DNA of 17,623 bases from Bacillota bacterium (GTDB lineage: Bacteria > Bacillota > Desulfitobacteriia > Desulfitobacteriales > JAJXUE01): the NCBI GenBank assembly GCA_021786555.1, contig JAJYNB010000395.1:1-17623 (forward strand). Reading direction: 5' to 3'. Made by a program: the position numbers and the translations under genes. Below the pieces are notes generated by a model. The model had not been told where the DNA came from, did no database searches, and worked only from the letters and a program-made list of their open reading frames with translations. Shown piece by piece: positions 1 through 8,422 of the stretch. The stretch's first letter is position 1. Every line of letters starts with the position of its first letter.

Positions 1-762
1 CATGTGCAGGCTGTGAGCGGGATTTTGGCGAAGCTGGGTTTATCGCAGGATTACCTCTTGTGCGGCGTTCACCCGCCCTTTCACAAGTTGAGCGCCCAGC
101 AGATCTGGCGCCAGGGAGAAGAGCCTGGCGCGGTTCACTGCAACTGCTCTGGCAAGCACAGCGGCATGCTCGCCCTGTGCCGTTATTATGGTTGGCCCCT
201 GGACAACTACCTGGATTTGTCTCATCCGCTGCAGCAGATGCTGCTGGAGACAATCAAGTCTTACCATGAAACTGAGGATGTGGCGGTAGGGGTTGACGGC
301 TGCGGCGTGCCGGTTTACGGCATGTCTTTGATTGATATGGCTAAGGGGTATGCCAGGCTGGTAGACCCGGATGGCAAGTTCCTGCCTGTTCCTTTAGCTG
401 AGGCATCGAAGCAGGTTGTAAAGGCCATGACCAAGTATCCGAAACTGGTGGCCGGTACGGGGCGGTTTGATTCTATCCTTATGGAGGAGACTGGCGGCAA
501 GGTGGTGGCCAAGACAGGGGCAGAAGGGGTAGAGTGCTTTGGATTGGTGGACAGGGGAATTGGAGTGGCCATCAAGATCGAGGATGGCAACAGCCGGGCA
601 GCTGAGCCGGCAGCTATTGAGGTGCTGCACCAGCTTAAGGTATTGAGTGAGGGTGAGATGCAGGCTCTCTCCCATAAGCACCGGGTGGCGGTGAAAAACC
701 ACCGTAAGGAAACAGTGGGTGAAATCCGGCCGGTATTCAGATTGAATTTTGACTATAGGTAA
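1..762 (+). CDS. L-asparaginase, Rhizobium etli (ReAV/AnsA) type, 5' truncated
   Basis: Hydrolyses L-asparagine to aspartate and ammonia, probably in the cytoplasm. The frame is open from base 1 (His-Val-Gln...), so the GTG at 4 is an internal codon; perhaps 80-100 N-terminal residues lie outside the window. Counting from the GTG codon, the family signature CNCSGKHSGM is at about 46-55 and GVDGCGVPVYGM at about 96-107. Cys48, Lys51 and Cys100 match in spacing the zinc-binding Cys-x2-Lys...Cys set known from ReAV. Lys171, in VAKTGAEG, fits the catalytic lysine of the second Ser-Lys pair. The N-terminal catalytic serines are outside the window. The gene stops at TAA 760-762 and a strong terminator follows at once, so it closes its own transcript. 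Family assignment is firm; the substrate is inferred from the family. Confidence 0.9.
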   Translation, partial: HVQAVSGILAKLGLSQDYLLCGVHPPFHKLSAQQIWRQGEEPGAVHCNCSGKHSGMLALCRYYGWPLDNYLDLSHPLQQMLLETIKSYHETEDVAVGVDGCGVPVYGMSLIDMAKGYARLVDPDGKFLPVPLAEASKQVVKAMTKYPKLVAGTGRFDSILMEETGGKVVAKTGAEGVECFGLVDRGIGVAIKIEDGNSRAAEPAAIEVLHQLKVLSEGEMQALSHKHRVAVKNHRKETVGEIRPVFRLNFDYR

Positions 763-770
763 AGGGTCCC

Positions 771-805
771 GCCCGAAATGGAAGATTATCATTTCGGGCC
801 TTTTT
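771..805 (+). terminator. Rho-independent terminator after the asparaginase gene
   Basis: A perfect 10-bp stem, GCCCGAAATG (771-780) paired with CATTTCGGGC (790-799), has a 9-nt loop and is followed by five T at 801-805. It begins 8 nt after the asparaginase stop codon and isolates that gene from tex. Confidence 0.92.
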
Positions 806-850
806 CTGGTAAAATAATACCGGTCCACATTGTGTCTGGAGGGAAACGAA

Positions 851-2995
851 TTGCCTATTGTCAAAGAGATTGCCAGTCAGTTGAAAATCAGGGAGTCACA
901 GGTCAAGAGCGCCGTTGAACTTTTGGACGGAGGAAATACAATTCCTTTTATTGCCCGCTACCGCAAAGAGGTGACGGGTGAACTGGATGAAAATGCTTTG
1001 AGGGCAATTGAAGAAAAGCTTGCATACCTGCGCAACCTGGCTCAGCGCAAGGAAGAGGTTATTCGGCTGATTGCGGAACAGGGGAAACTCACCCCGGAGC
1101 TGGAGCAGGCAATCACCTCTTCGAAAATCCTGCAGGAAGTGGAGGATTTGTACCGCCCATACAGGCAAAAACGGCGGACCCGCGCTACTATGGCCAGGGA
1201 AAAGGGGCTGGAGCCGCTGGCCTTGACCGTGCTGGCCCAGGAAGCGGGGTCGGGTAACCCGCTTGAGTTTGCTGCGGCATACGTGAACGATGATTTGGGT
1301 GTGGGCTCGGCGGCAGAGGCCTTAACCGGGGCCCAGGATATCATTGCTGAAATAATCTCGGATGATGCGGCGGTGCGTAAAAAGCTGCGGGAGTTTTTCT
1401 TTGCCAAGGGGATGTTAGCGGTTACAGCCGCAAAAGGTAATGAGGTTAGCCCCTACGAAATGTACTACAACTACTCCGAACCCTTGGGCAAAGTTCCGCC
1501 CCACCGGGTCTTGGCCATCAACAGGGGTCAACGGGAGGAATTTCTCACTGTGAAGATTGAAGTGGGGCCGGAGGTTGGGGACATAGTCTTGCGGTCTTAT
1601 GTCAAAAGCGGGATTTTCGCTTCCCTGGTCCGGGAGGCCGGTGAGGATGCTTATAAGCGCCTGATTGCCCCCTCCATTGAACGGGAGGTCCGGGCAGAGC
1701 TTACAGCTTTGGCTGAAGAACAGGCTATCAAGGTCTTCTCAGCCAACTTGCGCAACCTGCTGCTGCAACCACCGGTGCGGGGGAAAGTGGTGTTGGGTAT
1801 CGATCCTGGCTACCGCACAGGCTGCAAATGGGCGGTGGTGGATGATACCGGGAAACTGTTGGAGGTTGGGGTGATTTACCCTCACCCGCCCCAGAACAGG
1901 CGGGACGAGGCTAAAAAGATCATCTCCTCCCTGGTAAACCGCTACGGTGCCGCAATTATTGCTATCGGCAACGGTACTGCTTCCCGGGAAACCGAAGCCA
2001 TGGTCTCCGAGACAATTAAAGAGGGACTGGGCCAGGTACAATATATTCTGGTCAGTGAGGCTGGAGCTTCGGTTTACTCCGCCTCTAAACTGGCGGGGGA
2101 GGAGTTCCCGGAGCTGGATTTGTCCATGCGCAGTGCCGGTTCTATTGCCCGCAGGCTGCAGGACCCGCTGGCCGAACTGGTGAAAATTGAGCCAAAAGCT
2201 GTGGGCGTGGGTCAATACCAGCATGACGTAAGCCCGAAGCGGCTTGATGAGTCCCTGCGGGGTGTGGTGGAATCGTGTGTGAACAGCGTCGGGGTGGACT
2301 TAAACACCGCTTCGGCTTCTTTACTTCAGTATATAGCCGGCTTGAAGCCTGTTACTGCAAAAAACATCGTGGCTTTGCGGGAGAAAAAGGGTCGGTTCCG
2401 CCTGCGCAGCCAGCTTAGAGAAGTGCCGCGGCTGGGCGAACAGACCTTCGTCCAGTGCGCCGGATTTCTGCGCATACCAGGCGGGGAGAATCCATTGGAA
2501 AACACCCCTGTCCATCCCGAATCCTACGAGATTGCTGAGGCTGTGCTGGCCAAAGTGGGCTATCATAAGGAGGATCTGTCAGACAAGAAGGAAGAGGTTA
2601 AACGGGCCCTGAATTCCTTAGATGCGGAAAAACTGGCTGCGGAGCTGGGGGCTGGAGCGCCAACAGTTAAAGACATAATTTTTTCCCTGCAGCGCCCGGG
2701 CCGCGACCCCCGGGATGAACTGCCGAAACCCCTCCTGCACTCGGAAATAACCACGCTGGAAAGCTTAAAGCCGGGAATGGTTCTGCAGGGTACGGTGCGT
2801 AACGTGGTAGACTTTGGCGCCTTTGTGGATATCGGTGTAAAGCACGACGGGCTGGTACATATTTCACAGCTGTCCGAGAAGTTTATCAAGCACCCTATGG
2901 ACGCGGTGGCGGTAGGGGATATTGTCAAGGTCAAGGTACTCCAGGTAGACTTGACCCGGCAGCGCGTTTCCTTGAGCATGAAGGATGTTTACTGA
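851..2995 (+). CDS. tex: Tex family S1 RNA-binding protein
   Basis: A cytoplasmic nucleic-acid-binding protein of the Tex/YdcI family, linked elsewhere to transcription and RNA handling. I chose the TTG at 851 because GGAGGG at 838-843 lies 7 nt upstream. An in-frame TTG at 830 would put that site inside the gene. The product is 714 residues, close to the usual length of about 720. Order: helical N-terminal Tex domain (about 1-300), YqgF/RNase H-like domain from about 312 (VLGIDPGYRTG, then IAIGNGTASRETE), helix-hairpin-helix repeats at about 480-555 (SVGVDLNTASASLLQYIAGL region), and a C-terminal S1 domain at about 641-712 (GTVRNVVDFGAFVDIGVK, DGLVHIS). All expected domains are intact. The stop TGA (2993-2995) overlaps the start of the next gene, which indicates translational coupling. 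No strong promoter is evident in the short gap after the upstream terminator; a weak TAAAAT lies at 810-815. Confidence 0.96.
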   Translation: MPIVKEIASQLKIRESQVKSAVELLDGGNTIPFIARYRKEVTGELDENALRAIEEKLAYLRNLAQRKEEVIRLIAEQGKLTPELEQAITSSKILQEVEDLYRPYRQKRRTRATMAREKGLEPLALTVLAQEAGSGNPLEFAAAYVNDDLGVGSAAEALTGAQDIIAEIISDDAAVRKKLREFFFAKGMLAVTAAKGNEVSPYEMYYNYSEPLGKVPPHRVLAINRGQREEFLTVKIEVGPEVGDIVLRSYVKSGIFASLVREAGEDAYKRLIAPSIEREVRAELTALAEEQAIKVFSANLRNLLLQPPVRGKVVLGIDPGYRTGCKWAVVDDTGKLLEVGVIYPHPPQNRRDEAKKIISSLVNRYGAAIIAIGNGTASRETEAMVSETIKEGLGQVQYILVSEAGASVYSASKLAGEEFPELDLSMRSAGSIARRLQDPLAELVKIEPKAVGVGQYQHDVSPKRLDESLRGVVESCVNSVGVDLNTASASLLQYIAGLKPVTAKNIVALREKKGRFRLRSQLREVPRLGEQTFVQCAGFLRIPGGENPLENTPVHPESYEIAEAVLAKVGYHKEDLSDKKEEVKRALNSLDAEKLAAELGAGAPTVKDIIFSLQRPGRDPRDELPKPLLHSEITTLESLKPGMVLQGTVRNVVDFGAFVDIGVKHDGLVHISQLSEKFIKHPMDAVAVGDIVKVKVLQVDLTRQRVSLSMKDVY

Positions 2996-3915
2996 TGGCA
3001 CACGGCTTTAAACGCTACTGGGGCTATGTGGCGGTGGCCCTGTCGTCCACTTTCTTCGCACTGGTGGCCATACTGACCAAAGTGGCTTACGGGCTGGGTA
3101 TGACGCCATGGCTGCTGCTCACTTTGCAGTCGCTGTTTGCGTCAATATTGTTGCTGCTGTACGCTTTCCTGTTCCGGCCAGGGGATTTGCGGGTGAGTCA
3201 GAATCTCCTGCCCAAACTCCTGGCCCAGGCGGGAGTGGGCAGCTTGGGCACTTCCTTTCTCTACCTGTCGGCGCTGCTCTATTTGCCGGCATCTATCAGC
3301 TCCATGCTCCTGTATACCTATCCCGTCCTGGTAACCCTGGGGGCCTTCCTCTTTTTTCGGGAGAAGATTGGGGCAACCCATCTTTTGGCTCTGGCCCTCG
3401 CCCTAGGCGGGACGATTCTTTCCAGCCAAATCTGGCAGGCTTCCGCCGGTTCCTCATGGCTAAAGGGTATTTTTTATGGCCTCGCTTCGGCAGCGTCTTA
3501 CAGTTTCTTTATTCTATATGGCGAGCATATTCTGCACCGGGTGAAGCCCTTTACCACCCTGGTCTACGTCCAGGTATTTTCCAGCGTGATTCTGTTGCTG
3601 TACCGCCTGCCGTGGTTTCTGGAGGAAAGAAGACCGCCGTCCCTAACCCCGCTGCAGCTCCTGCTGGGGTTTGCAGTTGGTACTGTGGCTTCCATATTGC
3701 CGTTTTGGCTCCTCTTGGAGGGGATAAATTACATCGGAGCAAGCAAAACTTCCATCGTCAGCACCCTGGAACTGCCGGTGACGTTTTTGCTGGCCTTTGT
3801 TTTTTTGGGAGAAAAGTTTAATCTCTGGCAGGGGATCGGGGCGGTCCTGATTGTCACCAGTGTATTTGTGGTGCGGCTGAGGGATTTGCGCCTGCCGGAC
3901 AGGGGTAAACTCTAG
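2995..3915 (+). CDS. EamA-type (DMT superfamily) transporter
   Basis: A 306-residue integral membrane protein with about ten hydrophobic helices arranged as two EamA repeats (about 10-143 and 158-296), the typical layout and length for this exporter superfamily. Recognisable pieces are the start of repeat 1 (YVAVALSSTFFALVAILTK), the motif LYTYPVLVTLGAFLFFREK at the end of repeat 1, and the repeat 2 ending STLELPVTFLLAFVFLGEK with a final helix after it. Its ATG at 2995-2997 shares one base with the tex stop (TGATG), so it is probably translated by coupling and cotranscribed with tex. The substrate cannot be read from the sequence; family members export amino acids or other small metabolites. 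Confidence 0.92.
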   Translation: MAHGFKRYWGYVAVALSSTFFALVAILTKVAYGLGMTPWLLLTLQSLFASILLLLYAFLFRPGDLRVSQNLLPKLLAQAGVGSLGTSFLYLSALLYLPASISSMLLYTYPVLVTLGAFLFFREKIGATHLLALALALGGTILSSQIWQASAGSSWLKGIFYGLASAASYSFFILYGEHILHRVKPFTTLVYVQVFSSVILLLYRLPWFLEERRPPSLTPLQLLLGFAVGTVASILPFWLLLEGINYIGASKTSIVSTLELPVTFLLAFVFLGEKFNLWQGIGAVLIVTSVFVVRLRDLRLPDRGKL

Positions 3916-3984
3916 GCTTAAAGCATATAGTTGCGGGTGGAAATGAGCCGTGATACGGCGAAGAAACAAGAATGAACCGGAGGG

Positions 3985-5151
3985 ATGAAGTTGCTGGCAA
4001 TAATCAATGGCAAGATATACGCACCCGACTTTACTGAAGGAGTGGTCCTGGTTAATGGCGGCAAAATAGAAGCTTTAGGGCAGGTGGAGATTCCGGAGGG
4101 AGCTGAGATAATTGACGCCGGGGGAGGATGGGTTGTACCGGGGTTTATCGACGCCCACACTCACTTGGGGGTGTGCGAGGAAACTTTCCGTATCGAGGGG
4201 GATGATACCAACGAAATGACCGACCCGGTAACGCCCCATGTGCGAGCGCTGGATGCGGTAAACCCGGAGGACGAGGGACTGAGGGATGCGGCTGCGGGCG
4301 GCATCACAGCGGTGTTCACCGCCCCCGGCAGCGGCAATGTGATAGGGGGGACCGGGCTGGTCATCAAGACCACGGGAAAAGTGGTTGACAAGATGGTGCT
4401 GCGGGACCCGGCGGGGTTAAAAGTGGCTTTTGGCGAAAACCCCAAACGTGTATACGGAGAAGAAAAGAAGATGCCCATGACCAGGATGGGTACCGCTGCC
4501 CTGATGCGGGAAAGCCTGGTCAAGGCGCAGCACTACCTGGAATGCATGAACAAAGGAAAAGAAGACCCGGACGAAATGCCGGAGCGGGATTTGAAGCTGG
4601 AAGTCCTCGCCCAGGTTTTGCAAAAGGAGATTCCCTTACGTGCGCATGCCCACCGGGCCGATGATATTATGACTGCAGTCAGAATTGCCCGGGAGTTTGA
4701 CGTTGATCTGGTCATCGAACACTGCACTGAAGGCCACAAGGTCGCTGAGGAATTGGCCGAGGCCGGTGTTCCCGCCGTCGTGGGACCGTCCCTGTCGAAC
4801 CGGGCCAAGGTGGAATTGAAGGACATAAGCTTTAAGACCCCGGGGGTTTTGGCCAAGGCCGGGGTCAAGGTGGCCCTGATGACGGACCATCCGGTAACCC
4901 CCATTCAGTACCTTCCAATTTGTGCTGGCTTGGCGGTCAGGGAAGGCATGAGCATGGAAGATGCCCTGAAAGCTTTAAGCATCAACGCGGCGGAAATTTT
5001 AGGGGTAGACAAACGGGTGGGCAGCCTGGCACCCGGCAAAGACGCTGATGTGGTGATATGGTCGGGCAACCCTGTAGAGGTCATGTCCCGCCCGCTGTGG
5101 GTGATGATTGACGGTACAATGGTATTTCAAGCTGAGGGCTTTAGCATTTAG
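3985..5151 (+). CDS. Metal-dependent amidohydrolase (imidazolonepropionase-like)
   Basis: A cytoplasmic hydrolase of the amidohydrolase superfamily with a TIM-barrel fold. Counted from the ATG at 3985, it has a beta-sandwich start (NGKIYAPDFTEGVVLVNGGK), the metal motif GFIDAHTHLG with His58 and His60, further candidate ligands His221/His223 (RAHAHR) and His246 (IEHCTEG), and the catalytic Asp301 (MTDHPVTP). The C-terminal sandwich ends with GSLAPGKDADVVIWSG. The length of 386-388 residues fits a complete enzyme. The ribosome binding site GGAGGG (3979-3984) touches the ATG, which is too close. The TTG at 3991, 6 nt from that site, is the likelier start and removes two residues. It follows the transporter by 69 nt with no clear promoter or terminator between, so it is probably in the tex operon. 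The substrate is unknown; a cyclic amide or imidazolone-like compound is plausible. Confidence 0.88.
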   Translation: MKLLAIINGKIYAPDFTEGVVLVNGGKIEALGQVEIPEGAEIIDAGGGWVVPGFIDAHTHLGVCEETFRIEGDDTNEMTDPVTPHVRALDAVNPEDEGLRDAAAGGITAVFTAPGSGNVIGGTGLVIKTTGKVVDKMVLRDPAGLKVAFGENPKRVYGEEKKMPMTRMGTAALMRESLVKAQHYLECMNKGKEDPDEMPERDLKLEVLAQVLQKEIPLRAHAHRADDIMTAVRIAREFDVDLVIEHCTEGHKVAEELAEAGVPAVVGPSLSNRAKVELKDISFKTPGVLAKAGVKVALMTDHPVTPIQYLPICAGLAVREGMSMEDALKALSINAAEILGVDKRVGSLAPGKDADVVIWSGNPVEVMSRPLWVMIDGTMVFQAEGFSI

Positions 5152-5320
5152 AGAATAACAACTTGGTTCAGGCAACTAAAAGTGCATAAATATACAGCGG
5201 CGTAACTAATGAAAACACATAAACAGCGGGGAAAACGCACCAATTATGAGTATTTTTCAGGTATTACGGCTAGAAGTCATTATGCAGCAGTTTTTATATG
5301 AAAATACAGAATTCGACGTT

Positions 5321-5350
5321 TTGACGGGAAACTTGTCGAGGTAGTACAAT
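5321..5350 (+). promoter_or_regulatory. Sigma-A-type promoter for the hydrogenase operon
   Basis: TTGACG (5321-5326) and TACAAT (5345-5350), each one base from consensus, are 18 nt apart. The predicted transcript start is near 5357, leaving an untranslated leader of about 64 nt before the hyfB-like ATG at 5421. The remaining 5152-5420 gap holds no gene; it is A/T-richer than its surroundings, and I see no terminator after the amidohydrolase. An interrupted inverted repeat (5313-5339) covers the -35 box. Confidence 0.65.
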
Positions 5351-5420
5351 AAACCTTGGTGTTTCTGCGGTTTGAGGCCGTTGACAGAACTTTACTGGCT
5401 AAAAGGCGGAAGGCAAGGCA

Positions 5421-7457
5421 ATGTTTACATTTAGCAATATTTTGTTTTTGGTTACAGTAGGCCTGCTTTTGTTGGGGGGCCTACTATCTGTTCTTACCTT
5501 CGGGAGGCCAAGGCTGAGCATAATTTCGGGTTTTACCTCCGCCGCTGCTGCCTCCCTGGCCGGGGTTGCCCTGGGCTTGAGCGTGCTTATAGGAGGACAG
5601 CAGGTTAACCTGGTTTTGCCCTGGGCCCTGGTGGATAATTCTCTCAGCTTTGCGGTAGGACCGCTGGCTGGGTTTTTTATCATTGTCATCTCAGTGGTCT
5701 CACTGGCCGTTTCCATTTTCTCCTTCGGCTATGCGGCAGAATATGCCGGCAAACATAATGTAGGTCTGATGGGGCTGCTTTACAACTTGTTTATCTTGGC
5801 CATGATTTGCCTGACGGCCAGCGGAAATTCCCTGCTGTTCCTGTTTTTCTGGGAACTGATGGCTCTGACTTCCTACCTGCTGGTGGTGTTTGAGCACGGG
5901 GACTCGCGCGTAAGACAGGCGGGGTTCATCTATGTGGTCATGACACACCTGGGCACAATGTTTATCGTACTGGCCTTTCTGCTGCTTTACAGGGAGGCAG
6001 GCAGTTTTAATTTTGCCCGCTATGCTGCGGTGGGACCGGGCTTGCCTGTTGCTCTTAAAACCACTATATTCCTGCTGGTAACCGTGGGATTTGGCACCAA
6101 GGCAGGAATCATTCCTCTCCACATCTGGCTGCCCAAAGCGCACCCCGCTGCGCCCGGCAACGTTTCCGCCCTGATGTCCGGGGTGATGCTGAAGACGGCC
6201 ATTTATGGGTTTATCAAAATTGTGTTTGATGTATTGGGCGGGGGCCCAGCCTGGTGGGGGGTTCTCATTCTGGTGCTGGGCGTCATTTCCGCCCTGCTGG
6301 GCGTGATGTATGCATTGATGGAGCATGATATCAAACGGCTCCTGGCATATCACAGCGTGGAGAACATCGGCATCATTTTACTGGGCCTGGGGGCCTCCTT
6401 GATTTTTCTGGCGTACGGCAACAGGGCCTTGGCCATGTTGGGCCTGGCGGCAGCCTTGTTCCATGTGTTTAATCATGCCGTTTTTAAAGCGCTGCTGTTT
6501 TTGGGGGCAGGTTCGGTGCACGTGGCTACCCGGACCCGGGACATGGAAAAGATGGGCGGCTTGTTGAAAAGAATGCCCTGGACAGGGTTCTTTTTCCTGA
6601 TCGGCTCAATATCGATTTCAGCCCTGCCTCCCTTTAACGGGTTTGTCAGCGAATATCTGACCTTTCAGTCCCTTTTGCAGCTTGCTTCTGCCCACTTGGG
6701 CCCGGCCTTGAGCGTCTTGGGTCCTGTGGCCGGCGCCGGTTTGGCTCTGACCGGGGCTTTGGCGGCGGCTTGTTTTGTCAAAGCTTTCGGGATTCAGTTC
6801 CTGGCTATGCCCAGGAGCTCTAACGCGGAGCGGGCAAGAGAGGTGGCTGTCAGCATGCGGCTCGGAATGGGCCTGCTGGCTCTAATCTGTTTTGTGGCCG
6901 GGGTAATGCCTGCGAGCGTTACCAGGCTGCTTGACCCTGTAACCAGGGCCCTGCTGGGTGTCTCAACCACGCCTGCGTTAGGGGGGTACCGTTGGCTGCA
7001 GGCAGCAGCGTCCCCAGGGGGCGGCCCGAAGGTAGCTCCTCTGGCGCTGTTGTTAGTTCTGACTATAGTCACCTTTGTATTGTATATGTTCAACCGTTTA
7101 TACGGCAAAGGCATGGCGGTACGCCGCACTGAAACCTGGAACTGCGGCACGGACCTGGCTCCAAACATGGAATACACCGCCACCGCTTTCTCCAAACCGA
7201 TCAGGATTATTTTTAAGCGCATCTTTTTGCCACAGCGGGAAATAGAGACCGACTATGTGCTGAAACCCTATTTCACCGCCGAGATCAGGTACAGGGGAAG
7301 TATAAAACCGGTGTTCGAGGATGCCCTCTACCGGCCCACAACCAGGTGGTTTGTCAAGCTTTCCGATAAGATCAGACTACTGCAGTCGGGAAGCATCCAC
7401 CTGTATTTGGCTTATATCTTTGTCACTTTAGTGGTGCTGCTCGTTTTTGCCAGATAG
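5421..7457 (+). CDS. hyfB: Hyf-like hydrogenase membrane subunit B (antiporter-like, NuoL/Mrp family)
   Basis: A 678-residue polytopic membrane protein, close to E. coli HyfB in length. It is an ion-translocating antiporter-like subunit of a group 4 [NiFe] hydrogenase. The proton-path residues known from NuoL/M/N are present: Glu145 in FFWELMALTSYLL, Lys227 in GFGTKAGIIPLHIWLPKAHP, Lys258 in SGVMLKTAIYGF, and Lys356 in NHAVFKALLF. The loop EHDIKRLLAYHSVENIG (about 301-317) is the usual family signature. The C-terminal part (about 560-678) has the HyfB/HycC mark ETWNCGTDLAPNMEYT and one last membrane helix. GGAAGG at 5408-5413 serves the ATG at 5421. It is the first gene of the operon, 10 nt before hyfC. 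It could also be called HycC-like, but the neighbouring hyfE and hyfF support the Hyf type. Confidence 0.93.
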   Translation: MFTFSNILFLVTVGLLLLGGLLSVLTFGRPRLSIISGFTSAAAASLAGVALGLSVLIGGQQVNLVLPWALVDNSLSFAVGPLAGFFIIVISVVSLAVSIFSFGYAAEYAGKHNVGLMGLLYNLFILAMICLTASGNSLLFLFFWELMALTSYLLVVFEHGDSRVRQAGFIYVVMTHLGTMFIVLAFLLLYREAGSFNFARYAAVGPGLPVALKTTIFLLVTVGFGTKAGIIPLHIWLPKAHPAAPGNVSALMSGVMLKTAIYGFIKIVFDVLGGGPAWWGVLILVLGVISALLGVMYALMEHDIKRLLAYHSVENIGIILLGLGASLIFLAYGNRALAMLGLAAALFHVFNHAVFKALLFLGAGSVHVATRTRDMEKMGGLLKRMPWTGFFFLIGSISISALPPFNGFVSEYLTFQSLLQLASAHLGPALSVLGPVAGAGLALTGALAAACFVKAFGIQFLAMPRSSNAERAREVAVSMRLGMGLLALICFVAGVMPASVTRLLDPVTRALLGVSTTPALGGYRWLQAAASPGGGPKVAPLALLLVLTIVTFVLYMFNRLYGKGMAVRRTETWNCGTDLAPNMEYTATAFSKPIRIIFKRIFLPQREIETDYVLKPYFTAEIRYRGSIKPVFEDALYRPTTRWFVKLSDKIRLLQSGSIHLYLAYIFVTLVVLLVFAR

Positions 7458-7467
7458 GAGGAAGCCC

Positions 7468-8415
7468 ATGGTAAAGGCATTGGCGTTAAATGTGTTTCAG
7501 GTTGTGCTGCTGGCCGGGCTGGCCCCGTTAGTTACCGGCATAATCAAAAAAACCAAAGCCCTGCTGCAAACCCGCCGGGGTCCGGGCGTTTTTCAACCCT
7601 ATCTTGACCTTTATAAACTGCTGCACAAGGAGAGCGTAGTTTCGGAACACACCTCCTGGATATTCGTGGTCACCCCTTATATCTACCTGGCCTCTTTGCT
7701 GGCGGCATCCCTGATGCTGCCTGTGATTTCCACTGCCGGGCTGTTAAACTTCAGTGGGGATGTCATCCTGATTATTTATCTCTTTGCTTTGGGGAGGTTT
7801 TTCCTGGCCCTGGCGGGCCTGGATGCAGGGAGCGCTTTCGGCGGCATGGCGAGCAGCCGGGAAATGGCCATCTCCGCGGTGGCGGAACCAGCTGCTATGC
7901 TTCCCCTCTTCGCCATGGCGGTGAGTCAGGGCAGTACAAACCTGACCGCCGTGATCACCGGGGTAGATAAAGCGGGCCAGGCACTGTTGTCGCCGACCAT
8001 CTGGCTGGCCTTCATCGCATTTTTTATCGCGGCGATTGCGGAAACGGGGCGCATTCCGGTGGATAATCCCGATACTCATCTGGAACTGACCATGATCCAT
8101 GAAGGGATGCTGCTGGAGTACTCGGGCAGGCCATTGGCCCTGCTTACACTGGGGGCGTCCTTAAAGCAGCTGCTGATTTTCACCCTCCTGGCCAATGTAT
8201 TTTTCCCCTTGGGGATTTCCACCGGGTATGGCCTGGGGTCCCTGGGAACAGCCTTATTGGTCTACATGGCAAAGGTAGTTTTGCTGGGTTTGGTTATGGC
8301 GGTAATAGAAACATCTTTTGCCAAGATGAGACTGTTTAAAGTGCCTGATTTGCTGTTGGGTTCGTTTTTACTGAGCCTGCTGGGAATCGCAGCCAAGTTC
8401 GTATTTAGGGGGTAG
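7468..8415 (+). CDS. hyfC: Hyf-like hydrogenase membrane subunit C (NuoH/HycD family)
   Basis: A 315-residue membrane subunit of the NuoH type, with about eight helices, that anchors the hydrogenase peripheral arm and couples it to ion movement. E. coli HyfC and HycD are of similar size. Characteristic loops are visible: RRGPGVFQPYLDLYKLLHKE (about 37-56), GGMASSREMAISAVAEPA (about 125-142), and the acidic loop ETGRIPVDNPDTHLELTMIH (about 196-215) followed by EGMLLEYSGRPLALL. The ATG at 7468 is chosen because GGAGG at 7457-7461 is 6 nt upstream; an upstream TTG at 7447 lies within the hyfB end and has no good site. It sits 10 nt after hyfB and 7 nt before hyfE, so all three are in one transcript. 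Confidence 0.93.
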   Translation: MVKALALNVFQVVLLAGLAPLVTGIIKKTKALLQTRRGPGVFQPYLDLYKLLHKESVVSEHTSWIFVVTPYIYLASLLAASLMLPVISTAGLLNFSGDVILIIYLFALGRFFLALAGLDAGSAFGGMASSREMAISAVAEPAAMLPLFAMAVSQGSTNLTAVITGVDKAGQALLSPTIWLAFIAFFIAAIAETGRIPVDNPDTHLELTMIHEGMLLEYSGRPLALLTLGASLKQLLIFTLLANVFFPLGISTGYGLGSLGTALLVYMAKVVLLGLVMAVIETSFAKMRLFKVPDLLLGSFLLSLLGIAAKFVFRG

Positions 8416-8422
8416 ATGGCAA

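Noticed and set aside
394..864. Minus-strand frame of 156 codons across the asparaginase end and tex start
   Set aside because: It reads through the perfect terminator at 771-805 and lies opposite a conserved coding sequence.
3943..3975. Ten-residue leader peptide frame (MSRDTAKKQE) before the amidohydrolase
   Set aside because: It has a weak GGGTGG site, but no attenuator-like hairpins or codon runs support a leader function.
5381..5386. TTGACA close to the hyfB-like start as a -35 box
   Set aside because: No acceptable -10 box lies 16-19 nt downstream, and it would place the transcript start on the ribosome binding site. The pair at 5321/5345 is better.
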